Positions 16,821-27,966 of a stretch of DNA of 64,000 nt are shown here, piece by piece. Position 1 is the first letter of the stretch, and each line of letters opens with the position of its first letter. The position numbers were made by a program, and so were the translations under genes. The notes beneath the pieces were generated by a model, which searched no databases, was not told where the DNA came from, and saw only the letters and a list, made by a program, of their open reading frames with translations. Source of the DNA: Acidobacteriaceae bacterium (GTDB lineage Bacteria > Acidobacteriota > Terriglobia > Terriglobales > Acidobacteriaceae); the NCBI GenBank assembly GCA_021323655.1, contig JAJPKO010000010.1, forward strand, positions 62,001 through 126,000, in the 5' to 3' direction.

Positions 16821-18101
16821 ATGGCAGAACGCCTGTACTACTCCGATCCGTTTCTGCGCAAGTTTTCTGCCCGTGTTGCGGAAATCCACGAGCTTTCACG
16901 CGCGGGGGGCCAGTCTGTCTGGCGGGTCGCACTCGACCGTACCGCCTTTTACCCCACCAGCGGAGGACAGCCGCACGACCTCGGCATACTCACAGCTACT
17001 TCGCGTAGTGGCGCCGTGTTGGAAGTCCCCATTCTTGCAGTTGAAGAAGACGAACACGGCGAAGTGTGGCACCACACGGACAAGCCTCTGCTTGCCGGAA
17101 CGGAAGTCAGCGGCGAAATTGACTGGACACGCCGCTTCGACCACATGCAACAGCACTCAGGGCAGCACCTGCTTTCAGCAGTCTTTGAGCGCGAGTTGCA
17201 CGCATCTACCGTCTCCTTCCATCTTGGAGAAACCTCTTCCACCATTGACCTCGATGTGGAGTCGCTCAGCTCGCACAACATCGAGCGTGTCGAACGCATC
17301 GCCAACGAGATCATTGCCGAAGACCGCGCAGTTACGATGCGGAACGTATCTCGCTCCGAAGCCGAGGCGTTGTTCTCTGCCGGCCATTTGCGAAAACTTC
17401 CTGACCGCGAAGGGACCATCCGGCTGATTGAAATTGCAGGTTGCGACCTGAATGCCTGCGGTGGCACGCATGTCCGCTCTACAGGCCAGATAGCGGGCCT
17501 GCTGCTCCGTGGCATTGAACGCTCACGCCATGGAGTGCGTGTTGAGTTTGTCTGCGGATTGCGCGCGGTCACCGCCGCCCGGCAGGATTTCGCCGCGCTC
17601 ACGCGCATTGCTGGTTTGATTTCCACCCACCGTGCGGATACGCCAGCAATGGTCGAGAAGCTTCTGCATGAAGCAAAAACATCTGCGAAAACAAAGCAGA
17701 AGCTCTACGAAGAACTTGCCAATTACCACACGGCCCGCCTCCTCGTGGAAGTATGGGCGAAGGATGGGCTGCGTGTCGTGCGCCGCACCTTTGCAGACCG
17801 CGACGCCGATTACATCAAACTGCTCGCCTCCCGCCTCACATCCGCTGCTCCGCACACTGTGGCCCTGCTCGCATCCACACAACAGGAACCGGCATGCGCC
17901 GTCCTGGCGCACAGTGGAGACCTGGACTTCAACGCCGGGCAGCTCTTCCGCGAATCGCTTGCGCAGTTCGGCCTCCGTGGTGGTGGCTCCGCGACCCTCG
18001 CTCAGGGAAATGTTCCGCAGCAATATCTGGCCCCCCTGTTCGATTCCATAGAAGCCACCATCCGCGACGTACGCGCTGTTGTTCCCAATGATCCTGCCTG
18101 A
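16821..18101 (+). CDS. Alanyl-tRNA editing protein (AlaX-like) with DHHA1 domain
   Basis: The 426-residue protein resembles the editing half of alanyl-tRNA synthetase without the catalytic part. It hydrolyses mischarged Ser- or Gly-tRNA(Ala). The start TAFYPTSGGQPHDLG is the AlaX/ThrRS editing fold. The zinc ligands are visible as HSGQH (about 112-116) and CGGTH (about 213-217). A helical linker (residues about 280-310) and a C-terminal DHHA1-type region (GDLDFNAGQLFRESLAQFGLRGGGSATLAQG) follow, the domain that holds the tRNA elbow. This matches the long type of AlaX. It is followed, after a promoter, by tRNA-Ala, an apt though perhaps chance neighbour. Confidence 0.9.
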   Translation: MAERLYYSDPFLRKFSARVAEIHELSRAGGQSVWRVALDRTAFYPTSGGQPHDLGILTATSRSGAVLEVPILAVEEDEHGEVWHHTDKPLLAGTEVSGEIDWTRRFDHMQQHSGQHLLSAVFERELHASTVSFHLGETSSTIDLDVESLSSHNIERVERIANEIIAEDRAVTMRNVSRSEAEALFSAGHLRKLPDREGTIRLIEIAGCDLNACGGTHVRSTGQIAGLLLRGIERSRHGVRVEFVCGLRAVTAARQDFAALTRIAGLISTHRADTPAMVEKLLHEAKTSAKTKQKLYEELANYHTARLLVEVWAKDGLRVVRRTFADRDADYIKLLASRLTSAAPHTVALLASTQQEPACAVLAHSGDLDFNAGQLFRESLAQFGLRGGGSATLAQGNVPQQYLAPLFDSIEATIRDVRAVVPNDPA

Positions 18102-18176
18102 CATCTTATGCTATGCTGCCTGCGAGGTAAGCGATGCGTCGCCAGTGCGGGGCGACACAATCGCGCAGAGGTGATT

Positions 18177-18204
18177 TTGTGAATCCCCCTCGCGCTGCTA
18201 CACT
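18177..18204 (+). promoter_or_regulatory. Putative promoter of tRNA-Ala
   Basis: TTGTGA (18177-18182) and TACACT (18199-18204) are 16 nt apart, and the tRNA begins 25 nt further on. Confidence 0.45.
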
Positions 18205-18229
18205 AGGAGAAGCCGTTCCCGCCTGATTC

Positions 18230-18305
18230 GGGGCCATAGCTCAGCTGGGAGAGCGCCTCGTTCGCAACGAGGAGGTCGGCGGTTCGATCCCGCCTGGCTC
18301 CACCA
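18230..18305 (+). tRNA. tRNA-Ala (anticodon CGC)
   Basis: A full cloverleaf folds: acceptor GGGGCCA/TGGCTCC, D-arm GCTC...GAGC, anticodon stem CCTCG/CGAGG with loop TTCGCAA (anticodon CGC, reading GCG), and T-arm GGCGG-TTCGATC-CCGCC. The discriminator is A and the 3' CCA is encoded. A G-T wobble pair sits at acceptor position 3:70, the identity element of alanine tRNAs. Confidence 0.97.
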
Positions 18306-18344
18306 ATCGCACAGTTCCGGAAGCAAGTTGTGTAGCATGGGGCT

Positions 18345-19649
18345 ATGTTTTCCCGCCGGAAGTTCTTCCATCTCTCCTCTGCTGCGGCCGTTCTCGGCCT
18401 GGACCGGCCTTTGCTGGCGCAATCTTCGCATCCCGTCCCGTCTGCGATTGCCGCTTTGCCTAATCTTTCTGCTGAAGCAAAGCCATTCACCAATCAGGAG
18501 CGTCTCGCCCGCATCGGTTGCGCACAGGAGCTGATGTCGTCCAGCAAAATAGACGCCGTCCTTCTCGCCAATCACTCCACATCGGCTGAGTATTTCGCCA
18601 ACATCCGGCTCGATGGAAGCGAGCGGCTCTGGGCGCTGGCGCTCCCGGCAAAGGGCAGGCCGTTTCTTGTCTGTCCGGCATTTGAAGAAGACCGCGCGCA
18701 TGAGCTTCTCGCTGCCGGGCCTTTTGGAAACGATGCCGACATCCTCACCTGGCAGGAAGATGAAGACCCCTTCGCCCTCACGATCAAAGGGTTGAAAGAT
18801 CGAGGCATCACCACTGGGACCATCGGCCTTGACGAAAACATGAAGTACATCTTTTCGAGCAGCCTGCAAAAGGCCGGTCCGCAGTTGCAATGGGCCAGCG
18901 CGGTTCCGGTCACCGCTGGCTGCCGCATGATCAAGAGCCAGCATGAGCTGGACTGCATGCGACTGGCCTGCCGCGCGACCCTGCTCGTTTACCGAGCTGT
19001 GTACCAGTCGCTCCAGCCCGGCATGACCACACACGATGTCGAAAGACTGATCGAAGCCGCATACCAAAAGATCGGCTTCGAGGGCGAAGCCAGCCTCAAC
19101 ATCGGCGAATACACGGCATTTCCCCATGGTTCCGACCAGATACAGACCATCCGCGAAGGCACCATTCTTATGCTCGATGACGGTTGCGCGGTCGAAGGCT
19201 ACTGGTCTGACATTACGCGCACCTTCGTCCTCGGCAAGGCGACTGACAAGATGAAGCGTGTCTTTGAGATCGTGCACAACGCGCAGTCCACCGCGCTGGC
19301 CACAGCCAAACCCGGCATCGCCGCGGCGGACGTGGACGCAGCTGCGCGCAAGGTCATCGTAGACGCAGGCTATGGCCCCGGCTTCAAGTACTTCACGCAC
19401 CGCCTCGGGCATGGCATCGGCATGGACATGCACGAGTGGCCCTACTTTGTGAAAAACAATATGTTTGGATGGACCCTGGAACCGAAGCTGCAACCGGGCA
19501 TGGTCTTATCAGACGAGCCAGGAATCTACATCCCCGGCGAGTTCGGCATTCGCCTTGAAGACGACCTGCACGTGACCGAAAACGGCGCAGAGCTGTTCAC
19601 CCCCCAAAGCCCGTCGCTTGAGGACCCCTTCGGCGGCTTCGCCGGATAG
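18345..19649 (+). CDS. Tat-exported M24 peptidase (Xaa-Pro aminopeptidase type)
   Basis: The 434-residue protein begins with a twin-arginine signal (SRRKFFHLSSAAAVLG, then an LLAQ cleavage region), predicting export in folded form. An N-terminal creatinase-like domain precedes a C-terminal pita-bread M24 domain. Its metal ligands are visible in LMLDDGCAVEGYWSDITRTF (two Asp), THRLGHGIGMDMHEWP (His) and SDEPGIYIPGEFGIRLEDD (two Glu). M24 enzymes of this group remove N-terminal residues before proline or cleave dipeptides. Tat export fits loading of metal in the cytoplasm. It follows tRNA-Ala closely and is convergent with the DUF4230 gene. Confidence 0.9.
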   Translation: MFSRRKFFHLSSAAAVLGLDRPLLAQSSHPVPSAIAALPNLSAEAKPFTNQERLARIGCAQELMSSSKIDAVLLANHSTSAEYFANIRLDGSERLWALALPAKGRPFLVCPAFEEDRAHELLAAGPFGNDADILTWQEDEDPFALTIKGLKDRGITTGTIGLDENMKYIFSSSLQKAGPQLQWASAVPVTAGCRMIKSQHELDCMRLACRATLLVYRAVYQSLQPGMTTHDVERLIEAAYQKIGFEGEASLNIGEYTAFPHGSDQIQTIREGTILMLDDGCAVEGYWSDITRTFVLGKATDKMKRVFEIVHNAQSTALATAKPGIAAADVDAAARKVIVDAGYGPGFKYFTHRLGHGIGMDMHEWPYFVKNNMFGWTLEPKLQPGMVLSDEPGIYIPGEFGIRLEDDLHVTENGAELFTPQSPSLEDPFGGFAG

Positions 19650-19656
19650 ACCACCC

Positions 19657-20289
19657 TCACTGGACTTGCACCTGCTCGAACCCCAGCCCCAGGAGCATAG
19701 TGGTGACTGTGGCCGCAGCATTCTTGCGCGCCGTTTCCAGAATGCCATCGTCCAGTGCTGCCTGCTGCAGGTCCTGCTGCGCCTTGGCCCGGACCTCACT
19801 TTCAAGATTCGGATCAGCCGCGACCAACAAGCCCGTCTCGCGCGAAAAGACCCGCGTGCGTGAGTTATCGAGCGTTGTGGTAAAGACCTCCGCCTGGGGC
19901 AGGTGCACCTGAATCCTGCGGCCCCGTATCTGCACGTCTGACGGCCTCAACTGGCTGAGATCAATGCCGGCAATCACTTGCCCATGCACGATGAGCAGCA
20001 GCTTGTCTCCGGCAAGAAAATCCGGCAGGTACGCATTTTCCCGCGAGCCGTCCACCACCTTGTCCATGGTGTAGGTCACCGTTTCCAGGCGCTGCAACTG
20101 CTGAATTTTGCTCACGACCGTTGGCAGCGACGAATCGAGCGTCAGGCTGCGCCCCGTAATCTTCGCCGCAACCTCGTTCCAAATTCCGGTCGTGGCGTGG
20201 CGCACAAAGATCACCAGCAGAACACCGCCGATCACGAGCCCCAGAACAAGCGCGAGCAAAACAGACGAAATGCGGGAACGACCAATCAT
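19657..20289 (-). CDS. DUF4230 membrane-anchored protein
   Basis: The 210-residue protein has one N-terminal membrane helix (ISSVLLALVLGLVIGGVLLVIFV) and an exported domain typical of DUF4230: VSKIQQLQRLETVTYTMDKVV, LLLIVHGQVIAGIDLSQL and IQVHLPQAEVF. The fold recalls a band-7-like region but its function is unknown. The C-terminus is helical, alanine-rich (NAAATVTTMLLGLGF). The gene is convergent with the M24 peptidase and only 7 bp away from it. No operon partner is apparent. Confidence 0.85.
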   Translation of the reverse strand: MIGRSRISSVLLALVLGLVIGGVLLVIFVRHATTGIWNEVAAKITGRSLTLDSSLPTVVSKIQQLQRLETVTYTMDKVVDGSRENAYLPDFLAGDKLLLIVHGQVIAGIDLSQLRPSDVQIRGRRIQVHLPQAEVFTTTLDNSRTRVFSRETGLLVAADPNLESEVRAKAQQDLQQAALDDGILETARKNAAATVTTMLLGLGFEQVQVQ

Positions 20290-20398
20290 AAGTGCCTGCC
20301 ATAAATATGCTAGCCTTCCTGTTCCAGCCAGACCAGCGGCAGGAGTGGCGAGTTGTAGATGATCGCGCTCCTGACTGCTGGTGGTAACATGCCCACAT

Positions 20399-20572
20399 AT
20401 GAACTGCTTACATTGCGGAGCAGAAGACCGGTTGTTTTGGCCCCATCACTCGAATCAGAGGCACGATCCCGGCATGGTACAGGATGACATGCTTCTATGG
20501 GGTATTCATGACAGGCGGTTCGTTCTTCTGCTTCAAACTCCAGAGTACAAATCAGAAGGCGCATGGGTGTAA
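20399..20572 (+). CDS. Possible small ORF with CxxC motif (uncertain)
   Basis: The gap between the DUF4230 gene and pyrG (20290-20747) holds one weakly supported frame of 57 residues, beginning MNCLHCGAEDRLFWPHHSNQ. The CxxC resembles a single zinc-ribbon knuckle. There is no good ribosome site and I do not recognise a family; it may be a remnant or chance. Nothing else in this 458-bp gap could be identified. Confidence 0.25.
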   Translation: MNCLHCGAEDRLFWPHHSNQRHDPGMVQDDMLLWGIHDRRFVLLLQTPEYKSEGAWV

Positions 20573-20747
20573 GCCAAACGGTCGAGCAGAAAAGCACGCT
20601 TCAGCCATTTCCCGATGGCACTATTGTTAGAAAATGGATGATAGAAATGGCTGGTTCGAGTTGAACGACGCCGCTGGCGTTGGGACAAAGCCGTGGAACA
20701 ATTCGCGGCCCCGGATTCGTGGACCACGGCTCGTTCGATCGCAGGAA

Positions 20748-23524
<2,777 letters not shown>

Positions 23525-23683
23525 CCAGCTTTCAACACTTAGCGGAGGCTAAAAATTGATCCTTCCGGAGAGCTGCCAGTCACGGTTCCCGCAAAGCGAA
23601 AGGGTGGGAAGGGAAGGACCTGGGAAGGCCTAAACCTGCTTTATCACCGTGGCGCCGTGAAAGCTCTCCCAGGAATGCACCAC

Positions 23684-24613
23684 CTATCGCCGTGTCTTCG
23701 CGATCTCCGGCCTCAGCGCCATCTCGTCCTCGGCCTCCGCTTCCTCGGGCAAAAGATGGTTCTTCGTCAGTCCATCTTTCAATATCTGGAAGGCAGCCTC
23801 CGGTGTGTCCACAAACTGGAACAGCTCCACATCGCGCGGAGAGATCGCGCCCTTGTCCACCAGAACATCAAAGTTCAGCACCTGCTTCCAGTATTGCGAG
23901 CCATACACCACAATCGTCATCTTCTTGGCCAGCTTCTGTGTCTGCGCCAAGGTCAGCAGCTCAAACATTTCATCGAGTGTCCCAAAGCCTCCAGGAAAAA
24001 CCACCAGCGCCTTCGCGAGATATGCGAACCAGTACTTGCGCATAAAAAAGTAGTGAAACTCAAAGTTCAGCGCCGGAGTAATATAGCGGTTTGGCTGCTG
24101 CTCAAATGGGAGCTTGATGTTCAGCCCAATCGTCTTGCCGCCGGCTTCATACGCTCCGCGGTTTGCGGCTTCCATAATGCCCGGCCCGCCGCCCGAAGTC
24201 ACCACAAAACGGTGACGCCGCGACTTCAATCCCTTGGCCCAGTCCGTCAGCAGATAGGCCAGCCGCCGCGCATCTTCATAGTAGCGGGCCATCTCCACTG
24301 CGGCCTCTGCGCGGCGTAGCTGCAACTCAGTCACGGCCCCATCCGTCGCCGGCTGTTCTTCCTGCGGAGCGGGCCTTTGCGAACCAGTATTTTCCAGCAG
24401 CTCCAGCTGATGGTTCGCCTCATCCAGCGCGCGAAAGCGTGCCGATCCGAAAAACACCACCGTATCCTGAATGCGTTCGCGCCGGAAGCGCGCCAGAGGC
24501 TCAGAATATTCTGAGAGGATGCGTACAATCCGGCCTTCCGGGCTATTCACAAAGGCCGGGTTTTCATAGGCCAATGGCGCGCTTGCAAGCTGTTCGGGAT
24601 CCAGTGGGGTCAT
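23684..24613 (-). CDS. LOG-family (TIGR00730-like) Rossmann-fold protein
   Basis: The 309-residue protein carries SGGGPGIMEAANRGAYEAGG and PGGFGTLDEMFELLTL, the two signature segments of the LOG/YgdH family of nucleotide-5'-monophosphate phosphoribohydrolases, which include cytokinin-activating enzymes. In bacteria these proteins hydrolyse the N-glycosidic bond of nucleotides. An N-terminal extension of roughly 120 residues rich in Glu and Gln precedes the core (VFFGSARFRAL). It is the second gene of a two-gene operon with the small membrane protein 2 nt upstream. Substrate is not predictable. Confidence 0.88.
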   Translation of the reverse strand: MTPLDPEQLASAPLAYENPAFVNSPEGRIVRILSEYSEPLARFRRERIQDTVVFFGSARFRALDEANHQLELLENTGSQRPAPQEEQPATDGAVTELQLRRAEAAVEMARYYEDARRLAYLLTDWAKGLKSRRHRFVVTSGGGPGIMEAANRGAYEAGGKTIGLNIKLPFEQQPNRYITPALNFEFHYFFMRKYWFAYLAKALVVFPGGFGTLDEMFELLTLAQTQKLAKKMTIVVYGSQYWKQVLNFDVLVDKGAISPRDVELFQFVDTPEAAFQILKDGLTKNHLLPEEAEAEDEMALRPEIAKTRR

Positions 24614-24615
24614 AG

Positions 24616-24945
24616 TCAGGGCTCACGGTAATGAATGGCATCGCTGATCGCGATCCAGATGTTCAGCAGCCCCAGTCCGGAGACAACGCCACGCACCGCT
24701 CCATTCGATGCCAGTGCTGCCACCTGGGGCACCAGATGAAAAAGATGGTTCTCTGTCCAGAGGTGCGTCCAGGGCAACGCCACAATCAGCAGCCCCAGAT
24801 ACAGGCGCACCACCACACGCAGAAACAGATCAATCCTGCGCAACCACGCAGGCGTGCGGTGCTCTTCAGACGCTACAGGTGGGGGAGCAGGACCAGCCGG
24901 GCCATGCGGAGTCTTCGACGAAAACAGGTTCGGCTGATACGACAT
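24616..24945 (-). CDS. Small membrane protein, function unknown
   Basis: This 109-residue protein has a proline-rich N-terminus and two likely membrane helices (VVVRLYLGLLIVALPWTHLW and VVSGLGLLNIWIAISDAI). It precedes the LOG-family gene by 2 nt on the same strand, so the two are almost certainly co-transcribed. No family was recognised. A histidine at the second helix and one after it (DAIHYREP) are the only notable polar residues. Its role may be linked to the LOG hydrolase, by position only. Confidence 0.7.
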   Translation of the reverse strand: MSYQPNLFSSKTPHGPAGPAPPPVASEEHRTPAWLRRIDLFLRVVVRLYLGLLIVALPWTHLWTENHLFHLVPQVAALASNGAVRGVVSGLGLLNIWIAISDAIHYREP

Positions 24946-25110
24946 GCGTCTTTTTTCAAGCTATCACAGCATCGCGGCACTGTTTTATGCGCAGTGCCCG
25001 ATCTTGCAGTCCTTCAGCAGCAGGAGGTGCAATCCAACCCGTCAGACGTGCTATATTATTCGTTTTCAGGGCAATTGTCCCTGCCATATTGCGTCAGTAA
25101 AGGAGCTCCC

Positions 25111-25836
25111 ATGCCCCCGGCCTTTGCTGGTAATGTTCGGGTCCCTACAGCCCCTGTGGACCACTCTTCCGACCATAAACTCCCTGACCTCCGCAGCCTC
25201 AATTCCTCGGCCATTCATACTCCTACCGCACTGGGCGGAACAGTTGGGCCACACGTAACACTCGTGCATGGCGACGAATGGACCATCATTACCGGTTCAG
25301 AAAAGCGGAGCATCCAGAACAATCAGACCGTTGAAATCAAAGGCGACGAGACCCACACCACAACCGGAAACCTGAAATACAAAATTGTCGGCCAGACTGT
25401 GGATAATCGAATTGGCGCGCATCACCAGACAAATGTCTCCCCCAGGTTCGAGACATATGCGCACACACTGACCCAGGACCACCACGAAAAAATGGTGATC
25501 CATCAGCCAACAACTGCCTGGGAAATCATACAAAAGTTTCTTGCACTCAAAGGTACTTCTCTGAGCGCGACCGGCCTGAGTCTCAGTGGAACTGCTACAT
25601 CTGTATCATTAACTACCTTAAGTGGTTCTGGCACTCTCATGAGCGGATCAAACACCGTATTTTCATCTTCAAAAGAATCTTTCTCGATCAAAGATCTGGA
25701 CATAGGTTTGCACATCCGGGGAATGATCACAGAATTGAAAGCCATCAAAATCAAAGCAGCTATTTCACATTTAAAAGCAATCGGAGCTAATCTCTGCGCT
25801 GGAATTGCTGCAAACTTAGATAGTCCGTTTGCATAG
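25111..25836 (+). CDS. Spike-like beta-repeat protein, possible VgrG-tail type
   Basis: The 241-residue protein begins with a Pro/His-rich stretch. A middle section then alternates short strands with charged turns (EWTIITGSEKRSIQNNQTVE, GDETHTTTGNLKYKIVGQ), very like the triple-stranded beta-helix at the end of T4 gp5 and VgrG spikes. Later a Ser/Thr/Gly-rich run (LSLSGTATSVSLTTLSGSG) leads to a helical C-terminus (LKAIKIKAAISHLKAIGANLC). AAAGGAG precedes the ATG. No VgrG gp27 domain, PAAR motif or secretion gene is present. It leads a four-gene same-strand cluster. The spike reading is an inference from repeat texture, not from a recognised family. Confidence 0.55.
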   Translation: MPPAFAGNVRVPTAPVDHSSDHKLPDLRSLNSSAIHTPTALGGTVGPHVTLVHGDEWTIITGSEKRSIQNNQTVEIKGDETHTTTGNLKYKIVGQTVDNRIGAHHQTNVSPRFETYAHTLTQDHHEKMVIHQPTTAWEIIQKFLALKGTSLSATGLSLSGTATSVSLTTLSGSGTLMSGSNTVFSSSKESFSIKDLDIGLHIRGMITELKAIKIKAAISHLKAIGANLCAGIAANLDSPFA

Positions 25837-25870
25837 GCACGCTGCTGCTCGTTTGCATCAAGGAAAATGT

Positions 25871-26344
25871 ATGCTCGGATTTTCCACTCACATTTTGCGT
25901 ACCGGAGATGTCCTTTCTGTAGGAGTCCCTGCAAATCTTTTTTTGTTCATCATTTTCTTAATACCCCTACCCGTGTGGATTGGCGCTTATCGGATGACCA
26001 AGACCCGAAGAGGCCGACGCACCGGGATCCTTCTGGTCCTTGCGAACATCTTGATTTTGGGGGCCATCTTTTCGCCTGCGAGAGTGACCCTCGATGGAAA
26101 GAGCGGGACGGCGAAAATCACAAATGTTTTATTTTTTATTCCAAGGCATCATATTGTCCCACTCAGCTCAGTGCAGGGAGCAATGATTAAAACGTCAGAT
26201 CTTACTGAAGCGCTTACCCTTGTCCTGAACGATGGACACTCCATTCAGCTCACTCCTTTTACGCAAATTAGCGGGACCGACGTCGCAGTAGCAGCCATCA
26301 ATGATTTTCTCCGTGAACATGGCGCCTCCGGCCAGCCCTACTGA
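25871..26344 (+). CDS. Membrane protein of the spike cluster, unknown
   Basis: The 157-residue product has two closely spaced membrane helices (LFLFIIFLIPLPVWIGAY and GILLVLANILILGAIF). An exported or cytoplasmic domain follows with PH-like strands (TLDGKSGTAKITNVLFF and ALTLVLNDGHSIQLTPFTQ). It resembles the PH-domain membrane proteins of unknown role. The start at 25871 follows AGGA; an upstream in-frame ATG at 25829 overlaps the end of the previous gene and lacks a ribosome site. Only about 35 bp separates it from the spike-like gene. Toxin, immunity or adaptor roles are all open. Confidence 0.6.
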   Translation: MLGFSTHILRTGDVLSVGVPANLFLFIIFLIPLPVWIGAYRMTKTRRGRRTGILLVLANILILGAIFSPARVTLDGKSGTAKITNVLFFIPRHHIVPLSSVQGAMIKTSDLTEALTLVLNDGHSIQLTPFTQISGTDVAVAAINDFLREHGASGQPY

Positions 26345-26354
26345 ATCTGTTGAC

Positions 26355-27254
26355 ATGAACGCTTCTCTCCGCACCAGACGCAGCCGCATTGAACCGCAGC
26401 AAGCCAAAGACCTGTCGCCATTTCTTCGCGCCTCGCAAGTCACTGACATTTCGCTCTACTGGGCACCTGTCACTGAGTTTCCTGTCCCACTAAACCAGCG
26501 CGAATGGATGCGCGAATTCTTAAATCGGCTTGCGGCCCATCTCAAGGAAAAAGATGACCTGCGCGAAGAGTGGTTCCTTCAGTTCAAGGCGCTCTATCCA
26601 AATTTGATTGACCGTTTTGTCGAGCACGCCAGCGAATATGTCCCGGTCACGGGGCTGGGATGTGTCCCCGGCGCCATGCCTGTTGCCCTACCCGATTTCG
26701 AGTCCGTGAAGAAAGAAGTAGAGAAGGCCAGCAAAAAGGGCAGCCCAGTCGAGGTCCAGCAATGGATGCCCGACCACGTGCACTGGTTTGCGGCAAAACA
26801 ATCGCAAAAACAGCGCCAGGACTTTTTCGGGTACGGAGGCATGTTCGCGCTCTATATGCAACCAAATACGAAGGCAGCGCGCACTTTACCTAAACTGCCA
26901 CGGTTCATGACGACGCATGAAGCCTATACTCCCGACCTGGAGCGGCAGTTTGCGATGCTGAATTCTCTGCAGGACAATTTTCTCCCAAAAAGCAAAGAAC
27001 TCTTCGGTCCGGCCTTTCGTCAGGATCCCAGCTATCGAGGACTCCCATTCATTGTGCCGCTACTTTCCAGCAGAAGTTTTCTTGACTCCACCCCTGAGCA
27101 GCGTGAAACATGGTTTTCCCTGTTCCATGCTTATTTCATCGAGAGCAAGCAGGACAACGGCGTTCTGTTTGCATCCAGTAATTCTGCATTTGACGAAGAT
27201 CTCATCTCCATTCTGGAAGGAATGCAGCGTGACGGATTCTCCTATCGTTCATAG
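26355..27254 (+). CDS. Unknown protein of the spike cluster (about 300 residues)
   Basis: This cytoplasmic-looking protein has no signal peptide or membrane helix. It is rich in aromatic and charged residues (WMREFLNRLAAHLKEKDDLR, DHVHWFAAKQSQKQRQDFFG). The C-terminal part has FIVPLLSSRSFLDSTPEQRE and FHAYFIESKQDNGVLFASSN. I recognise no domain. In-frame starts exist at 26301, 26319 and 26355; none has a convincing ribosome site, so the N-terminus is uncertain, and the first two overlap the preceding gene. Its 3' end overlaps the next gene by 26 bp, indicating translational coupling. Confidence 0.6.
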   Translation: MNASLRTRRSRIEPQQAKDLSPFLRASQVTDISLYWAPVTEFPVPLNQREWMREFLNRLAAHLKEKDDLREEWFLQFKALYPNLIDRFVEHASEYVPVTGLGCVPGAMPVALPDFESVKKEVEKASKKGSPVEVQQWMPDHVHWFAAKQSQKQRQDFFGYGGMFALYMQPNTKAARTLPKLPRFMTTHEAYTPDLERQFAMLNSLQDNFLPKSKELFGPAFRQDPSYRGLPFIVPLLSSRSFLDSTPEQRETWFSLFHAYFIESKQDNGVLFASSNSAFDEDLISILEGMQRDGFSYRS

Positions 27255-27966
27255 CACAGACCAGCACTGGAAGGTCCGCCTATTTCCGTCCGATGGCCAC
27301 TGGCATTGTGCCAGCATCAAGGTTTCGGGTTTTCCCCTCAGGCCCTCGCCCAAAGAAGACCTGCGTAATATGCTCTGGAGTACCGTGCAGGCCGTGCGGT
27401 CCCCGCAGACGCTGCAACTTTCCGTCTGCCTGCTAATGGATTCTTTACATAAGGACGGGGCTGTTCATGCTCTCAGCAGGCATGGGGCAAGATGGCTGCC
27501 TGATTTTGGTCTCGGACTCTGGCCAGACCGCGAACCGCCCCGCATGTACGAAGAGAACGATTTTCTTGACCTGGAGTTTGGAGCGGAGATGCGCAGACTG
27601 ATGCACTCAGTCGTCCATATCTCCTCAGAGGATGAAGAATCTGTCACACACGCCTGGAAGACCATGTTTGGTACAGGAAGCACGGTTCTCGCGCTTTCCA
27701 ACCAGACCACTGATGAAATCCTGAACCACATGAGAACAGCCGCACTTGGAAAAATTCAGGATGAGAACTTTCGCGGCTTTCCCTGGTACTTTTCTCTGAT
27801 TGGTTGTAACGCCATCGAAGCCGGGCCCGACCTGTTTGACACCTGGCTCGGCCCAGTCGAGTTCTATCTTCGCGAAAGCGAAGAAGACAGTTCCATCGTT
27901 TTGCTGGGCCGATCTGATTTCACTCCTGCACTGGAAGCTGCAGGGTTCCAGATCCCTAAGCCCTGA
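27229..27966 (+). CDS. Unknown protein of the spike cluster (245 residues)
   Basis: The start is set at GTG 27229, preceded by GGAAGGA at 7-nt spacing, inside the end of the previous gene; a longer frame from 27052 runs through that gene and is unlikely. The protein has an N-terminal strand-rich part (HWKVRLFPSDGHWHCASIKV) and later a mixed alpha/beta section with EVVH-like strands. No signal, helix or known motif is visible. It ends in GFQIPKP just one base before the stop of the convergent typA. Coupling to the previous gene suggests they form a pair, for example effector/immunity or two subunits; this is a guess. Confidence 0.6.
   Translation: MTDSPIVHSTDQHWKVRLFPSDGHWHCASIKVSGFPLRPSPKEDLRNMLWSTVQAVRSPQTLQLSVCLLMDSLHKDGAVHALSRHGARWLPDFGLGLWPDREPPRMYEENDFLDLEFGAEMRRLMHSVVHISSEDEESVTHAWKTMFGTGSTVLALSNQTTDEILNHMRTAALGKIQDENFRGFPWYFSLIGCNAIEAGPDLFDTWLGPVEFYLRESEEDSSIVLLGRSDFTPALEAAGFQIPKP

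Noticed and set aside
18198-19493. A 431-codon minus-strand frame across tRNA-Ala and the M24 peptidase
   Set aside because: It runs through a tRNA and antisense to a good enzyme gene.
23525-23683. A riboswitch or small RNA between the secreted protein gene and the LOG gene
   Set aside because: Several short purine-rich stretches occur, but I could not fold them into any known aptamer.
27052-27228. A longer N-terminus for the last gene of the spike cluster
   Set aside because: This part overlaps the preceding gene in another frame; a GTG with a good ribosome site lies at 27229.
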